Source: Sulfurimonas sp. HSL-3221
GTDB lineage: Bacteria > Campylobacterota > Campylobacteria > Campylobacterales > Sulfurimonadaceae
Direction of reading: 5' to 3'
Assembly: GCF_021044585.1 (NCBI RefSeq)
Contig: NZ_CP087998.1
Location: 1,116,001 to 1,180,000 of the forward strand
Length of the DNA: 64,000 bases
The translations under genes and the position numbers were made by a program. The notes below the pieces were generated by a model that made no database searches, was not told the origin of the DNA, and was given only the letters and a program-made list of their open reading frames with translations. This document shows, piece after piece, positions 49,409 through 58,112 of this stretch (position 1 is its first letter; every line of letters starts with the position of its first letter).

Positions 49409-49774
49409 CTATACTACAGATTTGCCGAGAACGCCGTCAGTCTTCACCAGGTCGATGACCCGTTTAAGCGCGTCGCCTTTTGAAAGCGTCAGCCGGATAA
49501 TGCTCTTCGTACGGGCTTCGAGGGAGTGGGGGACGTGTGCATCGAAACAGACCATCTCCCCGCATTCAAGATCTGCTGCATCACCATTGGAGGTGAGTGT
49601 GACGCAGCCTTCGAGGACCATGATGGTAATCGGTCCGGGCGCGGTGTGCCCGCGCATGATGTTGCCTTTGGCCATACAGATGCGGATCTCTTTGGAAAAA
49701 GGGGTCTCCAGCATCTTTTCGACGACGACCCGTTCTCCGAAATGCGGCGCTTCCAGAAACGTGTATATTTTCAT
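49409..49774 (-). CDS. Cupin-fold protein
   Basis: The 121-residue single-cupin protein has motif 1 RGHTAPGPITIMVLEGCVTL (one His in place of the usual three-ligand set) and motif 2 LECGEMVCFDAHVPHSLEA (Pro-His). This suggests a metal site with two or three His. Similar small cupins occur beside hemerythrin and nitrosative-stress genes. It follows the hemerythrin gene by 1 bp on the same strand, so it lies in the operon controlled from the FNR-type site at 50235-50248. Substrate unknown. Confidence 0.83.
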   Translation of the reverse strand: MKIYTFLEAPHFGERVVVEKMLETPFSKEIRICMAKGNIMRGHTAPGPITIMVLEGCVTLTSNGDAADLECGEMVCFDAHVPHSLEARTKSIIRLTLSKGDALKRVIDLVKTDGVLGKSVV

Positions 49775-49775
49775 G

Positions 49776-50183
49776 TCAACTCCCCTTCACCATAGCGATG
49801 AAGTTTGCCGTGACGGTGTCCATGGTCGCGATGTGTTGTTGCAGCCACTGTGGCGTATCGGTGCAGATGTAGTCGCGGATGATCTCATCGTCGTTGCGGT
49901 TGCGCCACTCCATCATCACCAGCTGGAATGCATTAAGGGCGCGGTCATGCTCGGCTTTGTGCATCTCGAACGCGGGAAAGCCGACTTCTCGCATGAGGTA
50001 CTCCTCGTTGGCGAAGTGCTCGCGGGTATGGAAAAAAAGTGCCTCAAGTGCCTGAGCGAGGGCCGTTTCGGGCGCACCGGTGTCGAGGAGCGTCTCGATA
50101 TGGTTGAGCTGTTCCACCTCTTCGGCATGAACGGTGTTCATCTCGTCATAAGCGACTTTGGGGAGTTCGGCGAAAGCGATCAT
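49776..50183 (-). CDS. Bacteriohemerythrin
   Basis: The 135-residue four-helix protein carries the di-iron ligand pattern: NTVHAEEVEQLNHIETLL, FFHTREHFANEEYLM (His-x3-His-x3-Glu), EMHKAEHDRAL (His-x3-His) and QQHIATMDTV (His-x4-Asp). It would bind O2, or NO, at a non-haem di-iron site in the cytoplasm. AAGGA before ATG 50183 is the ribosome site. Minus-strand TATACT (50206-50211) is the -10, with an FNR-type box centred about 42 bp upstream of the predicted start. First gene of the hemerythrin-cupin operon. Confidence 0.93.
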   Translation of the reverse strand: MIAFAELPKVAYDEMNTVHAEEVEQLNHIETLLDTGAPETALAQALEALFFHTREHFANEEYLMREVGFPAFEMHKAEHDRALNAFQLVMMEWRNRNDDEIIRDYICTDTPQWLQQHIATMDTVTANFIAMVKGS

Positions 50184-50205
50184 TGGATGATTCCTTTTTT
50201 GCGCC

Positions 50206-50248
50206 AGTATAGGTTATGATAGGGGATTGTGACATTGATATAGATCAA
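50206..50248. promoter_or_regulatory. Divergent promoter with a perfect FNR/CRP-type site
   Basis: TTGAT-ATAG-ATCAA (50235-50248) matches the FNR consensus TTGAT-N4-ATCAA at all ten fixed positions. Minus-strand -10 TATACT at 50206-50211 puts the box at about -42 of the hemerythrin start, the class II activator position. For the plus-strand regulator gene (TATGAT, 50214-50219) the box lies just downstream of the predicted start, consistent with autorepression. Confidence 0.75.
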
Positions 50249-50260
50249 GTTGGAGGGGGC

Positions 50261-50905
50261 ATGGGACTGGAACACTGCTATCTGTTCAACCGGCTGGAAG
50301 GGGATGACCTGGCACAGCTGCGGGAAATCAGCCGGGTGAAATCGCACAGCGCTGGGAGCACGCTTTTTTACGCCGGGGAGTACCCGGGAAAACTCCGCCT
50401 CATCGCATCGGGAGTGGTAAAGGTCGTCAAGCACGACACGGCAGGCAACGAGATCGTCCTGGCCCATTTCCGTGCTGACGACCTGGTAGCCGAAGCGGCA
50501 CATTTCGAAAACATCCCCTATCCGGCGACAGCGCGCTGCGAAACGGACGTGACGCTCTACGAGATCGATTTCGGGGCTTTCAAAAGTCGCTTTCTGAACC
50601 GACCGGATGTGGCGCTGGGCATCATCCGGTCGCTGACGCGCAAGATCAAGCAGCTCGAAGCGGTGATCCGGCGCACCACGGTCGACGACGCGCAGACCCG
50701 CCTGGCACGCTACCTGCTGGAGCATGCCGACGTGCTTTCCGAGACGACCCAGAAGCAGATCGCGTCCGAGATCGGCCTGACGCCCGAAACGGTCTCGCGT
50801 ATCGTGCGGCGCTTCAAAGCGCGGGGATGGGTCGAGGTGCGCGCGCGGAAGATCGTCATTACCGACCCGGAGGGGCTGAGAAGCATGCAGGATGAAACGG
50901 CGTAG
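50261..50905 (+). CDS. Crp/Fnr-family transcription regulator
   Basis: The 214-residue protein has an N-terminal cyclic-nucleotide-binding-type beta barrel (LFYAGEYPGKLRLIASGVVKVV) and a C-terminal winged helix, IASEIGLTPETVSRIVRRFK. It lacks the N-terminal Cys cluster of classical FNR, having only the Cys of HCYLFNRL, so an iron-sulfur sensor is unlikely. Haem-based NO sensing, as in DNR, is possible. It most likely controls the hemerythrin-cupin operon through the box at 50235-50248, and itself. Start ATG 50261 follows GGAGGGGG. Confidence 0.9.
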   Translation: MGLEHCYLFNRLEGDDLAQLREISRVKSHSAGSTLFYAGEYPGKLRLIASGVVKVVKHDTAGNEIVLAHFRADDLVAEAAHFENIPYPATARCETDVTLYEIDFGAFKSRFLNRPDVALGIIRSLTRKIKQLEAVIRRTTVDDAQTRLARYLLEHADVLSETTQKQIASEIGLTPETVSRIVRRFKARGWVEVRARKIVITDPEGLRSMQDETA

Positions 50906-50918
50906 GTGAAATGAAGAG

Positions 50919-50985
50919 CGGGACAGACCGTACACAAATCTTTTGATGCTTTTATCCGTCCTCCCTGTCCCGATGGAATTTTTTT
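50919..50985 (+). terminator. Terminator after the Crp/Fnr gene
   Basis: CGGGACAG (50919-50926) and CTGTCCCG (50965-50972) form an 8-bp perfect stem with a long loop, followed by ATGGA and a T-run (50979-50985). Confidence 0.55.
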
Positions 50986-51018
50986 CACTTTTTACTTCTG
51001 GGCGGTCGGCGGAACCGT

Positions 51019-51024
51019 TATAAT
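51019..51024 (+). promoter_or_regulatory. Promoter -10 of hrpB, leaderless arrangement
   Basis: TATAAT is followed by 7 nt and the hrpB ATG at 51032. No Shine-Dalgarno sequence is present. Confidence 0.6.
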
Positions 51025-51031
51025 TCCAACC

Positions 51032-53506
51032 ATGGTACCCGAACTTCCCATCCATGCAGTCCTGCCCGAAATAGGGCAGGCGCTTTTCGACAACAACCAG
51101 CTTATCCTGCAGGCCCCTCCGGGTGCAGGTAAAACGACCGTTGTGCCGCTGGAACTGCTCGAAGCGGCGTGGCTGGAAGGCAAGAAGGTCGTTATGCTCG
51201 AGCCGCGGCGGCTCGCGGCGCGCAACGCGGCACTTCGGATGGCGGAACTGCTTGGCGAGGCGGTCGGAGAGCGGGTGGGGTACCGCATCCGACAGGAGAC
51301 GAAAGTCTCGGCAGCAACGCGGATAGAGGTTGTCACCGAAGGGATCCTGACGCGGATGCTGCAGAGCGACCCGGCGCTGGAGGAGGTGGGGGTGCTCCTT
51401 TTCGATGAGTTTCATGAGCGCTCCATCCATGCCGACCTGGGACTGGCGCTCTCCTTGCAGTCGCAATCCCTGCTGCGTGACGACCTGAAGCTCGTGGTGA
51501 TGTCGGCGACGCTGAATGCCGAAGCGTTGAAGGGCGTGCTGCCCGATGCCGCCGTCGTGACCAGCGAAGGGCGCTGCTATCCCGTAGCGTACCGTTACCT
51601 CGATATCCGGCGGAAGCTGCCCGAGGCGAAGAGCGTAGCATCGCTGACGGCGGAGACGATCATGAGCGCACTCAATGAGGAGCAGGGGAGCATCCTTGTC
51701 TTTCTGCCCGGTGTCAAAGAGATCAATGCCGTCGAGCGTGCGCTGCAGGGTGGGACGGCAAGCAACATTGTGATTGCGCCGCTGTACGGCGATCTCTCCA
51801 AAGCGGCGCAGCAGCATGCCATCGCCCCCGCCCCCGAAGGTAAACGCAAGGTCGTCCTCGCGACGAACATCGCCGAAACTTCCCTGACGATTGACGGCGT
51901 ACGCATCGTCGTCGACAGCGGGCTGGAGCGTTTCGTGGAGTACGATGCGGCCTCTGGCATGAACCGGATGCGCACGCGCATGATCACGCAGGACTCCGCC
52001 GTGCAGCGCGCGGGACGGGCGGGCCGGACGCAAGAAGGGGTCTGCTACCGGCTCTGGCATGAGAATAAGCCGCTGGTGCCGCATGCGCGGCCCGAAATCG
52101 TGCAGAGCGACCTGGCACCCTTGATGCTGGAACTCGCCAACTGGGGTGCCGGCGTCGATGAACTGAATTGGGTCGACAGGCCGCCAATGCATGCGGTAGA
52201 AGAGGCATCCTTATTATTAATATCACTTAATATGGCAGATGTTTCCGGCCGCATCACGCCGCACGGCGAAGCGGCGCTGGCGCTTGGGCTGCATCCGCGC
52301 CTGGCCCACATGCTGCTGCGGGCCAAGGCGGAGGGACTCGGGTACGAGGCGGTTCTGCTCGCGACCCTGCTGCAGGAGCGGACGGGTTTCAGCGGTACGG
52401 ACCTGTCCGAAGGCATGGGGTGGCTGGACCGTGTGCTGCAGACGGGTGAGAGCGGCAACCTGCTGCGCCATGCCGTGAACCTGCTCAAAAAGCGCACGGG
52501 CTGCGAACGGGGCAGCGGGGTGAAAACCGATACGGCGGGGGTACTCGCGGCGCTGGCGTATCCCGACCGCATTGCCAAACGCCGCAGTCAGGGGTCGGAG
52601 CGCTTTTTGCTGGCCAACGGCAAGGGGGCGGTGCTGGGCGATGCGACTCTGTTCCTGCATGACGATTACCTTGCCGTCGCCGATGCAGGCGGGCAGGGGG
52701 AGCCGCTGCGCATCTTCCATGCCGCCGCATTATCGCAGTCGGAACTGGAAGCGTGGTTCGGCGATGCCATTGCGACGGAGGAACAAGTCGCGTGGAACGA
52801 CGAGTCGGGTCGCGTCGAGGCACTCCGGCTGCGGCGCCTCGGTGCCTTGACGCTGGAACAGTCACGCATTGACAGCCCTTCGCAGGAACTAGTCGCCAAG
52901 GGCGTGCTTGAGGGCCTGCAACAGAGCGGACTTTCCGTCTTGCCGTGGGCAAGAAAGAGCATGTCGCTCCGTGAACGGGTCAACTTCGTCAACCGCCACA
53001 TGCCGGAGACGTTTGCCGCCATGGATGACGACACACTGCTGGAGACACTGGAGCACTGGCTGTTGCCCTACCTGGAGGGTGTCCGCGACCTCAAGGGGCT
53101 GCAGAAGCTCGATATGCATTCGATCCTCTCTGCGCTGCTGGGCTGGGACGCATTACAGAAACTGGATGCGCTGGCACCGGAGACGGTAACGGTGCCCAGC
53201 GGTTCGACCATCCGCATCGACTACGCAGACCCGGTGCAGCCGGTGCTTGCCGTGCGCCTGCAGGAGGTTTTCGGCTGGGAGCGTACGCCGACGGTACTGG
53301 AGGGTAGCGTGCCGCTGATGCTGCACCTGCTCAGCCCGGCCCAGCGGCCGGTACAGGTGACGAAGGATCTGGCGTCGTTCTGGCGGGAGGGATATGCCGA
53401 GGTGCGCAAGGAACTGCGGGGCCGGTACAAGAAACACTACTGGCCCGAAGACCCCTACGAGGCGGTCGCGACATCGAAGACGAAGAAGGGGATGGCGCGG
53501 GGCTGA
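51032..53506 (+). CDS. hrpB: ATP-dependent helicase HrpB
   Basis: The 824-residue DEAH-type SF2 helicase has Walker A QAPPGAGKTTVVPLELL near residue 30, MLEPRRLAARNAA (motif Ia), LLFDEFHERSIHADLG (motif II), VMSATLNAE (motif III) and QRAGRAGRTQEGVCYRLW (motif VI). The HrpB-specific C-terminal domain runs to KKHYWPEDPYEA. RNA helicase activity is presumed; the physiological role of HrpB is not settled in most bacteria. The mRNA is probably leaderless. Its stop TGA abuts the convergent lolA stop, forming TGATCA. Confidence 0.95.
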   Translation: MVPELPIHAVLPEIGQALFDNNQLILQAPPGAGKTTVVPLELLEAAWLEGKKVVMLEPRRLAARNAALRMAELLGEAVGERVGYRIRQETKVSAATRIEVVTEGILTRMLQSDPALEEVGVLLFDEFHERSIHADLGLALSLQSQSLLRDDLKLVVMSATLNAEALKGVLPDAAVVTSEGRCYPVAYRYLDIRRKLPEAKSVASLTAETIMSALNEEQGSILVFLPGVKEINAVERALQGGTASNIVIAPLYGDLSKAAQQHAIAPAPEGKRKVVLATNIAETSLTIDGVRIVVDSGLERFVEYDAASGMNRMRTRMITQDSAVQRAGRAGRTQEGVCYRLWHENKPLVPHARPEIVQSDLAPLMLELANWGAGVDELNWVDRPPMHAVEEASLLLISLNMADVSGRITPHGEAALALGLHPRLAHMLLRAKAEGLGYEAVLLATLLQERTGFSGTDLSEGMGWLDRVLQTGESGNLLRHAVNLLKKRTGCERGSGVKTDTAGVLAALAYPDRIAKRRSQGSERFLLANGKGAVLGDATLFLHDDYLAVADAGGQGEPLRIFHAAALSQSELEAWFGDAIATEEQVAWNDESGRVEALRLRRLGALTLEQSRIDSPSQELVAKGVLEGLQQSGLSVLPWARKSMSLRERVNFVNRHMPETFAAMDDDTLLETLEHWLLPYLEGVRDLKGLQKLDMHSILSALLGWDALQKLDALAPETVTVPSGSTIRIDYADPVQPVLAVRLQEVFGWERTPTVLEGSVPLMLHLLSPAQRPVQVTKDLASFWREGYAEVRKELRGRYKKHYWPEDPYEAVATSKTKKGMARG

Positions 53507-54022
53507 TCACTCCCGGAGCAGGTCGTAATAGGGCGGGATCTCCGGCGCGAAGAGGGCGTCGTCGAGGTTGCGGTTGATCTTCTGGTTTGAGAAGCGGATC
53601 TGGACACTGTTCTCGAAAGGGTCGTTGTAGGAGATCGCCAACGGGATGTCGTCGCGGATCTTGATAGTGAACTGCTGGGACTTGTGGGTCGCCAGGTAGG
53701 TTTCGTCGTCGAGCTTCACGGCCTTGGCGAGGATCTTGAAGAGGTCGATCTCGTCGCGGAAGGTCTTGACGATGGCCTGCTCGAGTTCCGGTTCGATGAT
53801 GGTGACTTTGTGGCCGATAACGAAAACGCTCTTTTCGACGGGCTTGAAGTAGTGCCAGTGGGCCTTGTCCGGGCGCGTCGCGTCGACATGCCCCTCGTAG
53901 GTGATGGTCTTGTTCGTATCGTCGACGATCTGCTGGGTAAAATCCGCGCTGAAAGAACGGATGGAGTCGGTAAACCCGAAAAGGGCGCTAAAAGCGGCGA
54001 GCAGCAGAAAAATTGTTTTCAT
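53507..54022 (-). CDS. lolA: Outer-membrane lipoprotein carrier protein LolA
   Basis: LolA shuttles lipoproteins through the periplasm from the inner-membrane LolCDE complex. The 171-residue product has a signal peptide (MKTIFLLLAAFSALFGFTDS) and the beta-half-barrel pattern IRSFSADFTQQIVDD, ITYEGHVDATRPDKAHWHYF, and late ISYNDPFENSVQIRFSN. ATG 54022 follows AAGG and is preferred to the upstream in-frame start. It is divergent from secA, whose downstream neighbour is a LolC/E-type permease, so lipoprotein export genes flank secA. The outer-membrane lipoprotein in this window (13996) would be a client. Confidence 0.88.
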   Translation of the reverse strand: MKTIFLLLAAFSALFGFTDSIRSFSADFTQQIVDDTNKTITYEGHVDATRPDKAHWHYFKPVEKSVFVIGHKVTIIEPELEQAIVKTFRDEIDLFKILAKAVKLDDETYLATHKSQQFTIKIRDDIPLAISYNDPFENSVQIRFSNQKINRNLDDALFAPEIPPYYDLLRE

Positions 54023-54110
54023 TTGAAACCTTTTTTGCGCAATTGTAACCAAAAATGGTGACCGGACACCCCTTTACGAAACCTTTATAGAAACGATACC
54101 TTCGCTTAGT

Positions 54111-54147
54111 TATAATCAGCGCAAAAAAAGGGGCACTGCCGGTGCCC
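54111..54147 (+). promoter_or_regulatory. secA promoter with hairpin leader
   Basis: TATAAT at 54111-54116 is the -10. The leader of about 40 nt contains a perfect 6-bp stem, GGGCAC (54131-54136) with GTGCCC (54142-54147). It ends shortly before the AGGGAAAAG ribosome site. Confidence 0.55.
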
Positions 54148-54162
54148 GGAACTAGGGAAAAG

Positions 54163-56742
54163 ATGCTGCAGACGATGATGGGCAAGGTGTTCGGCACCAA
54201 GAACGACCGGGAGCTGAAACGCTACAAACGGGCACTCAAAAAGATCAATGCGCTCGAAGCGACATATGAAGCGATGGACGATGCGGCACTGCAGGCTGCT
54301 TTCGAAGAACTGAAAATGGCCGTGCGCGCCGAAGAGAAGAGCCTCGAAGAGGTCCTTCCCGACTCCTTTGCCATCACACGCGAAGCAGCCAAACGTACCC
54401 TGGGAATGCGTCACTTCGACGTCCAGATGGTCGGCGGTATGGTCCTGCACGAGGGACGCATTGCTGAGATGAAAACGGGGGAGGGTAAGACCCTCGTTGC
54501 CTCCCTTCCTGTCGCGCTTAACGCGATGACGGGCAAAGGCGTCCACGTCGTCACGGTCAACGACTACCTCGCGCAGCGCGACGCCACGGAGCTTACGCCG
54601 CTGTACGGGTTCCTGGGCTACGAGGTCGGTACGGTCCTTGAGGGCGAATACGACCCGCAGGTCAAACGTGCCCACTACGCCGCCGACATTACCTACGGGA
54701 CGAACAACGAGTTCGGGTTCGACTACCTGCGTGACAACATGAGCTTTTCCCGCGAACAGATGGTGCAGCGTGGCCACCATTTCGTCATCGTCGATGAAGT
54801 GGACTCCATTCTTATCGACGAGGCGCGGACCCCGCTGATCATCTCCGGCCCGACCAACCGCACCCTTGACAACTACGTCCGCGCCGATGAGATCGCCAAG
54901 CAGCTCTCGAAAGAGACCCACTTTACCGTTGACGAAAAAGACCGCCTCGTCCTCATCACCGAAGAGGGTATCGCCAAGGCCGAAGAGCTCTTCGCCGTCG
55001 ACAACCTCTACAGCCTGGAGAATTCCGCCCTGTCGCACCACCTCGACCAGGCGCTCAAGGCCAACTACATCTTCGAGATCGACGTCGATTATGTCGTCAA
55101 GGACGGCGAAGTCGTCATCGTCGACGAATTCACTGGCCGCCTTTCCGAAGGGCGCCGCTACTCCGAGGGGCTGCACCAGGCCCTCGAGGCCAAAGAGCGC
55201 GTGCAGATCAAGGAGGAGTCACAGACCCTCGCGGACATCACCTTCCAGAACTACTTCCGCATGTACGACAAGCTGGCGGGGATGACCGGTACAGCGCAGA
55301 CGGAGGCGACGGAGTTCGCCCAGATCTACCGCCTCGACGTCGTCTCCATCCCGACAAACGTCCCGGTCGTCCGTGAAGACCTCAACGACCTTATCTACAA
55401 GACCGAGCTCGAGAAGTTCCAGGCGTCCATCGAGAAGATCAAGGAGCTCAATGCCAAAGGGCAGCCGGTCCTCGTGGGTACGGCCTCCATCGAGAAGTCC
55501 GAAGTGCTGCACGAGCTGCTGAAGCGCGAGAAGATCGCCCATACCGTTCTCAATGCGAAGAACCACGCCCAGGAGGGTGAGATCATCAAGAGTGCCGGCG
55601 ATAAAGGCGCGGTCACGATTGCGACCAATATGGCCGGACGCGGGGTTGACATCAAGGTCAGCGACGAGATCAAAGCGATGGGTGGCCTCTACATCATCGG
55701 GACGGAGCGCCACGAGAACCGCCGTATCGACAACCAGTTGCGCGGCCGTTCCGGCCGCCAGGGCGACCCGGGGGTCAGCCAGTTCTACCTGAGCCTCGAG
55801 GACAATCTGCTGCGCATCTTCGGCTCGGACAAGATCAAAACGATCATGGAGCGCCTCGGCGTCGAAGACGGCGAGTACATCGAGTCGAAAATGGTTACCC
55901 GCGCCGTCGAGAAGGCGCAGAAGAAGGTCGAGAACCTCCACTTTGAAGGGCGGAAGCAGATCGTCGAGTACGATGACGTCGCCAACGAACAGCGCAAGAT
56001 CGTCTACCGTTTCCGCAACCAGCTGCTCGACCCGGAATTCGATATTGGCGTCAAGGTCAACGAGATCCGCGAGGCGTACGTGGCGCGCGCACTGACGGAG
56101 TGCGAGATCTATGAAGGCGGTGGCCGTGAGGACTTCGACCTCGAGAAGCTCGGGAAACTGCTGCAAGAAGAGGTCCATTTCATGGTGGAGGCTGCCGACT
56201 TCGAGGGGCTCGACTTCGAAGCGCTCGCCGAGAAGCTCCTCGCCGACGTCAAAGATGAGTATGACACGAAGATGGCCGTCGTGGACGAGCCGGTCCGCCG
56301 CGACATCGAGCGCGAGATTTACCTTAAAACCCTCGACACGGCGTGGCGGGAGCACCTTTACCGTATGGATACGATGAAGACGGGTATCCGTCTGCGCGCG
56401 TATAACCAGAAAGATCCGCTTGTCGAGTATAAAAAAGAGAGTTTCAACCTCTTTACGGAGCTGATTGAGACAATCAAGTACGACACGATCAAGACCCTGC
56501 AGATCATCCGCTTCCAGCTCCGTTCGCCGGAAGAGGAGGCCGAGGCCTTCGCCCGTGCGCAGGAGATCGAACGAAAGCAAAAAGAGATGCAGATGCAGCT
56601 CAACCGTGAAAGCGACGAAGCCGCAGACGCCCCCTCCGCGAAAAAACCGGCCCGCAACGACCCCTGTCCCTGCGGCAGCGGTAAAAAATACAAGAACTGC
56701 TGCGGACAGAGCGGACCGAAGAAGGGGGCGTTTGCCTCTTGA
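54163..56742 (+). CDS. secA: Preprotein translocase ATPase SecA
   Basis: SecA drives export of unfolded proteins through SecYEG. The 859-residue protein has Walker [17 protein letters not shown] (about 105), the DEAD-like [12 protein letters not shown] (about 210), the preprotein-binding region, [10 protein letters not shown] and [13 protein letters not shown] (motif VI), and [15 protein letters not shown]-like scaffold. The C-terminal zinc SEC-C motif [13 protein letters not shown] is present. Start ATG 54163 ([18 protein letters not shown]) matches the family N-terminus. A GTG 21 bp upstream is less likely. The last 4 bp overlap the permease start. Confidence 0.97.
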   Translation: MLQTMMGKVFGTKNDRELKRYKRALKKINALEATYEAMDDAALQAAFEELKMAVRAEEKSLEEVLPDSFAITREAAKRTLGMRHFDVQMVGGMVLHEGRIAEMKTGEGKTLVASLPVALNAMTGKGVHVVTVNDYLAQRDATELTPLYGFLGYEVGTVLEGEYDPQVKRAHYAADITYGTNNEFGFDYLRDNMSFSREQMVQRGHHFVIVDEVDSILIDEARTPLIISGPTNRTLDNYVRADEIAKQLSKETHFTVDEKDRLVLITEEGIAKAEELFAVDNLYSLENSALSHHLDQALKANYIFEIDVDYVVKDGEVVIVDEFTGRLSEGRRYSEGLHQALEAKERVQIKEESQTLADITFQNYFRMYDKLAGMTGTAQTEATEFAQIYRLDVVSIPTNVPVVREDLNDLIYKTELEKFQASIEKIKELNAKGQPVLVGTASIEKSEVLHELLKREKIAHTVLNAKNHAQEGEIIKSAGDKGAVTIATNMAGRGVDIKVSDEIKAMGGLYIIGTERHENRRIDNQLRGRSGRQGDPGVSQFYLSLEDNLLRIFGSDKIKTIMERLGVEDGEYIESKMVTRAVEKAQKKVENLHFEGRKQIVEYDDVANEQRKIVYRFRNQLLDPEFDIGVKVNEIREAYVARALTECEIYEGGGREDFDLEKLGKLLQEEVHFMVEAADFEGLDFEALAEKLLADVKDEYDTKMAVVDEPVRRDIEREIYLKTLDTAWREHLYRMDTMKTGIRLRAYNQKDPLVEYKKESFNLFTELIETIKYDTIKTLQIIRFQLRSPEEEAEAFARAQEIERKQKEMQMQLNRESDEAADAPSAKKPARNDPCPCGSGKKYKNCCGQSGPKKGAFAS

Positions 56743-57947
56743 AAAAGCAGCGCGGCCTGACGAACTACCTGTTGCGCCGCTTTCTGCGGTTTGACCGGGA
56801 GCAGCCCTTCATCTTCCTCTCCGCGATGCTCGCCTTCCTGGGCATCATGCTCGGCGTCATGGTCCTCATCATCGCCATGGCGCTGATGAACGGTTTCGAC
56901 AACGAGTTCAAGAAAAAACTCACGATCATGAACTACCCGCTCACCATCGTGCCGCGCTTTTACGGCAGCGTGAACAGCGAGCTTTTGATGCAGCTCGAAC
57001 AGGAGTTCCCGCAGCTGAAGTTCAGCCCCTATGTCGCCGCTTCCGTTATTGCCCGCAGCGGCTCGCAGCTGGAGGGGGGCTACCTCTTCGGGGTGGACTT
57101 CAAGGCCGAACGGGAGGTTAACCCGGTCGTTGCGAAGGGGCTCGAGACGCTGCCGGAAGGGAACTTCAAGGTCCTTGTCGGCGAAGCGCTGCTCGAAGCG
57201 TTTGCCCTCGGCGAAGGGGACCGGCTGATGTACATCTTCACCCAGATCGAACCGGGCGGGCTGGCGGTGACGCCGAAGCTCAAGCGTTTCGTCATCGCCG
57301 GCAGTTTCGATTCGGGTCTGAGCGCCTATGACAAGGCCTACAGCTACACCGATCTGCACTCGCTGCAGACGATCATGCACCTGCCCGATAACGTCTATGA
57401 CGGCATCCACATTATGACCGACGATCCCCAGAAGGTGATAGAGGAGGTGCGTTCAGTCCTGCCCGAAGGCGTGCGCATCAAGGGGTGGTGGGAAGACAAC
57501 GTCAACTTCTTCGCGGCGCTGGAGCTGGAAAAACGTTCGCTCTTCATCGTGCTGATGCTTATCATCCTGATCGCAGCCGTCAACATCATCTCTTCGCTGC
57601 TGATGACGGTGATGAATCGCCGCAGCGAGATCGCGCTGCTGATCTCCCTGGGGGCCTCCCCGGCGCAGATCAAGAAGCTCTTTTTGAAACTCGGTGTCGT
57701 CATCGGCATCGGGGGGATTGTTACCGGGGCCATTCTCGGGCTTTCGGGTGTATGGGTGCTGCAGACCTTCGACATCATCACGCTGCCCAAACACGTCTAC
57801 CCGACGGCCCGCCTGGCGCTGGACCTCTCCTGGCAGGATTTCCTCTCCATCCTCGGCGGGGCCTTTGCCATCGTTGTACTCTCTTCGTGGTACCCGGCGA
57901 AGAAAGCGAGCGAGGTCGATGTCCTGACGGTGCTGCGCAACGAATAG
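56739..57947 (+). CDS. LolC/LolE-type lipoprotein-releasing ABC permease
   Basis: The 402-residue protein has the FtsX/MacB-type layout: one helix near the N-terminus ([20 protein letters not shown]), a large periplasmic domain (about 50-265) and three C-terminal helices ([40 protein letters not shown] and [20 protein letters not shown]). The N-terminal LRRFLRF motif and [11 protein letters not shown] are typical of LolC/E. It has a TTG start in a TTGA overlap with secA. No LolD ATPase is adjacent, so it must be elsewhere. One gene may serve as a homodimer (LolF-like). The C/E choice is not possible here. Confidence 0.87.
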   Translation: MKKQRGLTNYLLRRFLRFDREQPFIFLSAMLAFLGIMLGVMVLIIAMALMNGFDNEFKKKLTIMNYPLTIVPRFYGSVNSELLMQLEQEFPQLKFSPYVAASVIARSGSQLEGGYLFGVDFKAEREVNPVVAKGLETLPEGNFKVLVGEALLEAFALGEGDRLMYIFTQIEPGGLAVTPKLKRFVIAGSFDSGLSAYDKAYSYTDLHSLQTIMHLPDNVYDGIHIMTDDPQKVIEEVRSVLPEGVRIKGWWEDNVNFFAALELEKRSLFIVLMLIILIAAVNIISSLLMTVMNRRSEIALLISLGASPAQIKKLFLKLGVVIGIGGIVTGAILGLSGVWVLQTFDIITLPKHVYPTARLALDLSWQDFLSILGGAFAIVVLSSWYPAKKASEVDVLTVLRNE

Positions 57948-57951
57948 CGTT

Positions 57952-57972
57952 GGCGCTCCGGCGCCTCTTTTT
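57952..57972 (+). terminator. Intrinsic terminator after the LolC/E gene
   Basis: GGCGC (57952-57956) and GCGCC (57961-57965) with a 4-nt loop, followed directly by TCTTTTT. It begins 5 bp after the stop codon. Confidence 0.7.
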
Positions 57973-58112
57973 CCCTCTTATTCCTCCAATCCATGACAAA
58001 ATTGTTACATTTATAATAACATTATCGATAATCACTATCAAATTAAAGCTTCTTTGAAGAATATCTTTTGCATACTATCAAAACGATTATGATTATCAAT
58101 AATGGAGTCAAG
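57973..58112 (+). promoter_or_regulatory. AT-rich regulatory region with a Fur-like box
   Basis: The best Fur-type match is at 58085-58103, agreeing with the 19-bp GATAAT-based consensus at 14 positions by my count. It overlaps the leader before the GGAG ribosome site. TGCATACT (58066-58073) is an extended -10 just upstream. A second GATAATCACTATC-like stretch near 58025 may be another half-site. Confidence 0.5.

Noticed and set aside
50180-52192. Minus-strand frame of about 670 codons across crp/fnr and hrpB
   Set aside because: Antisense to two well-supported genes and running through their intergenic region; no domain or start signal.
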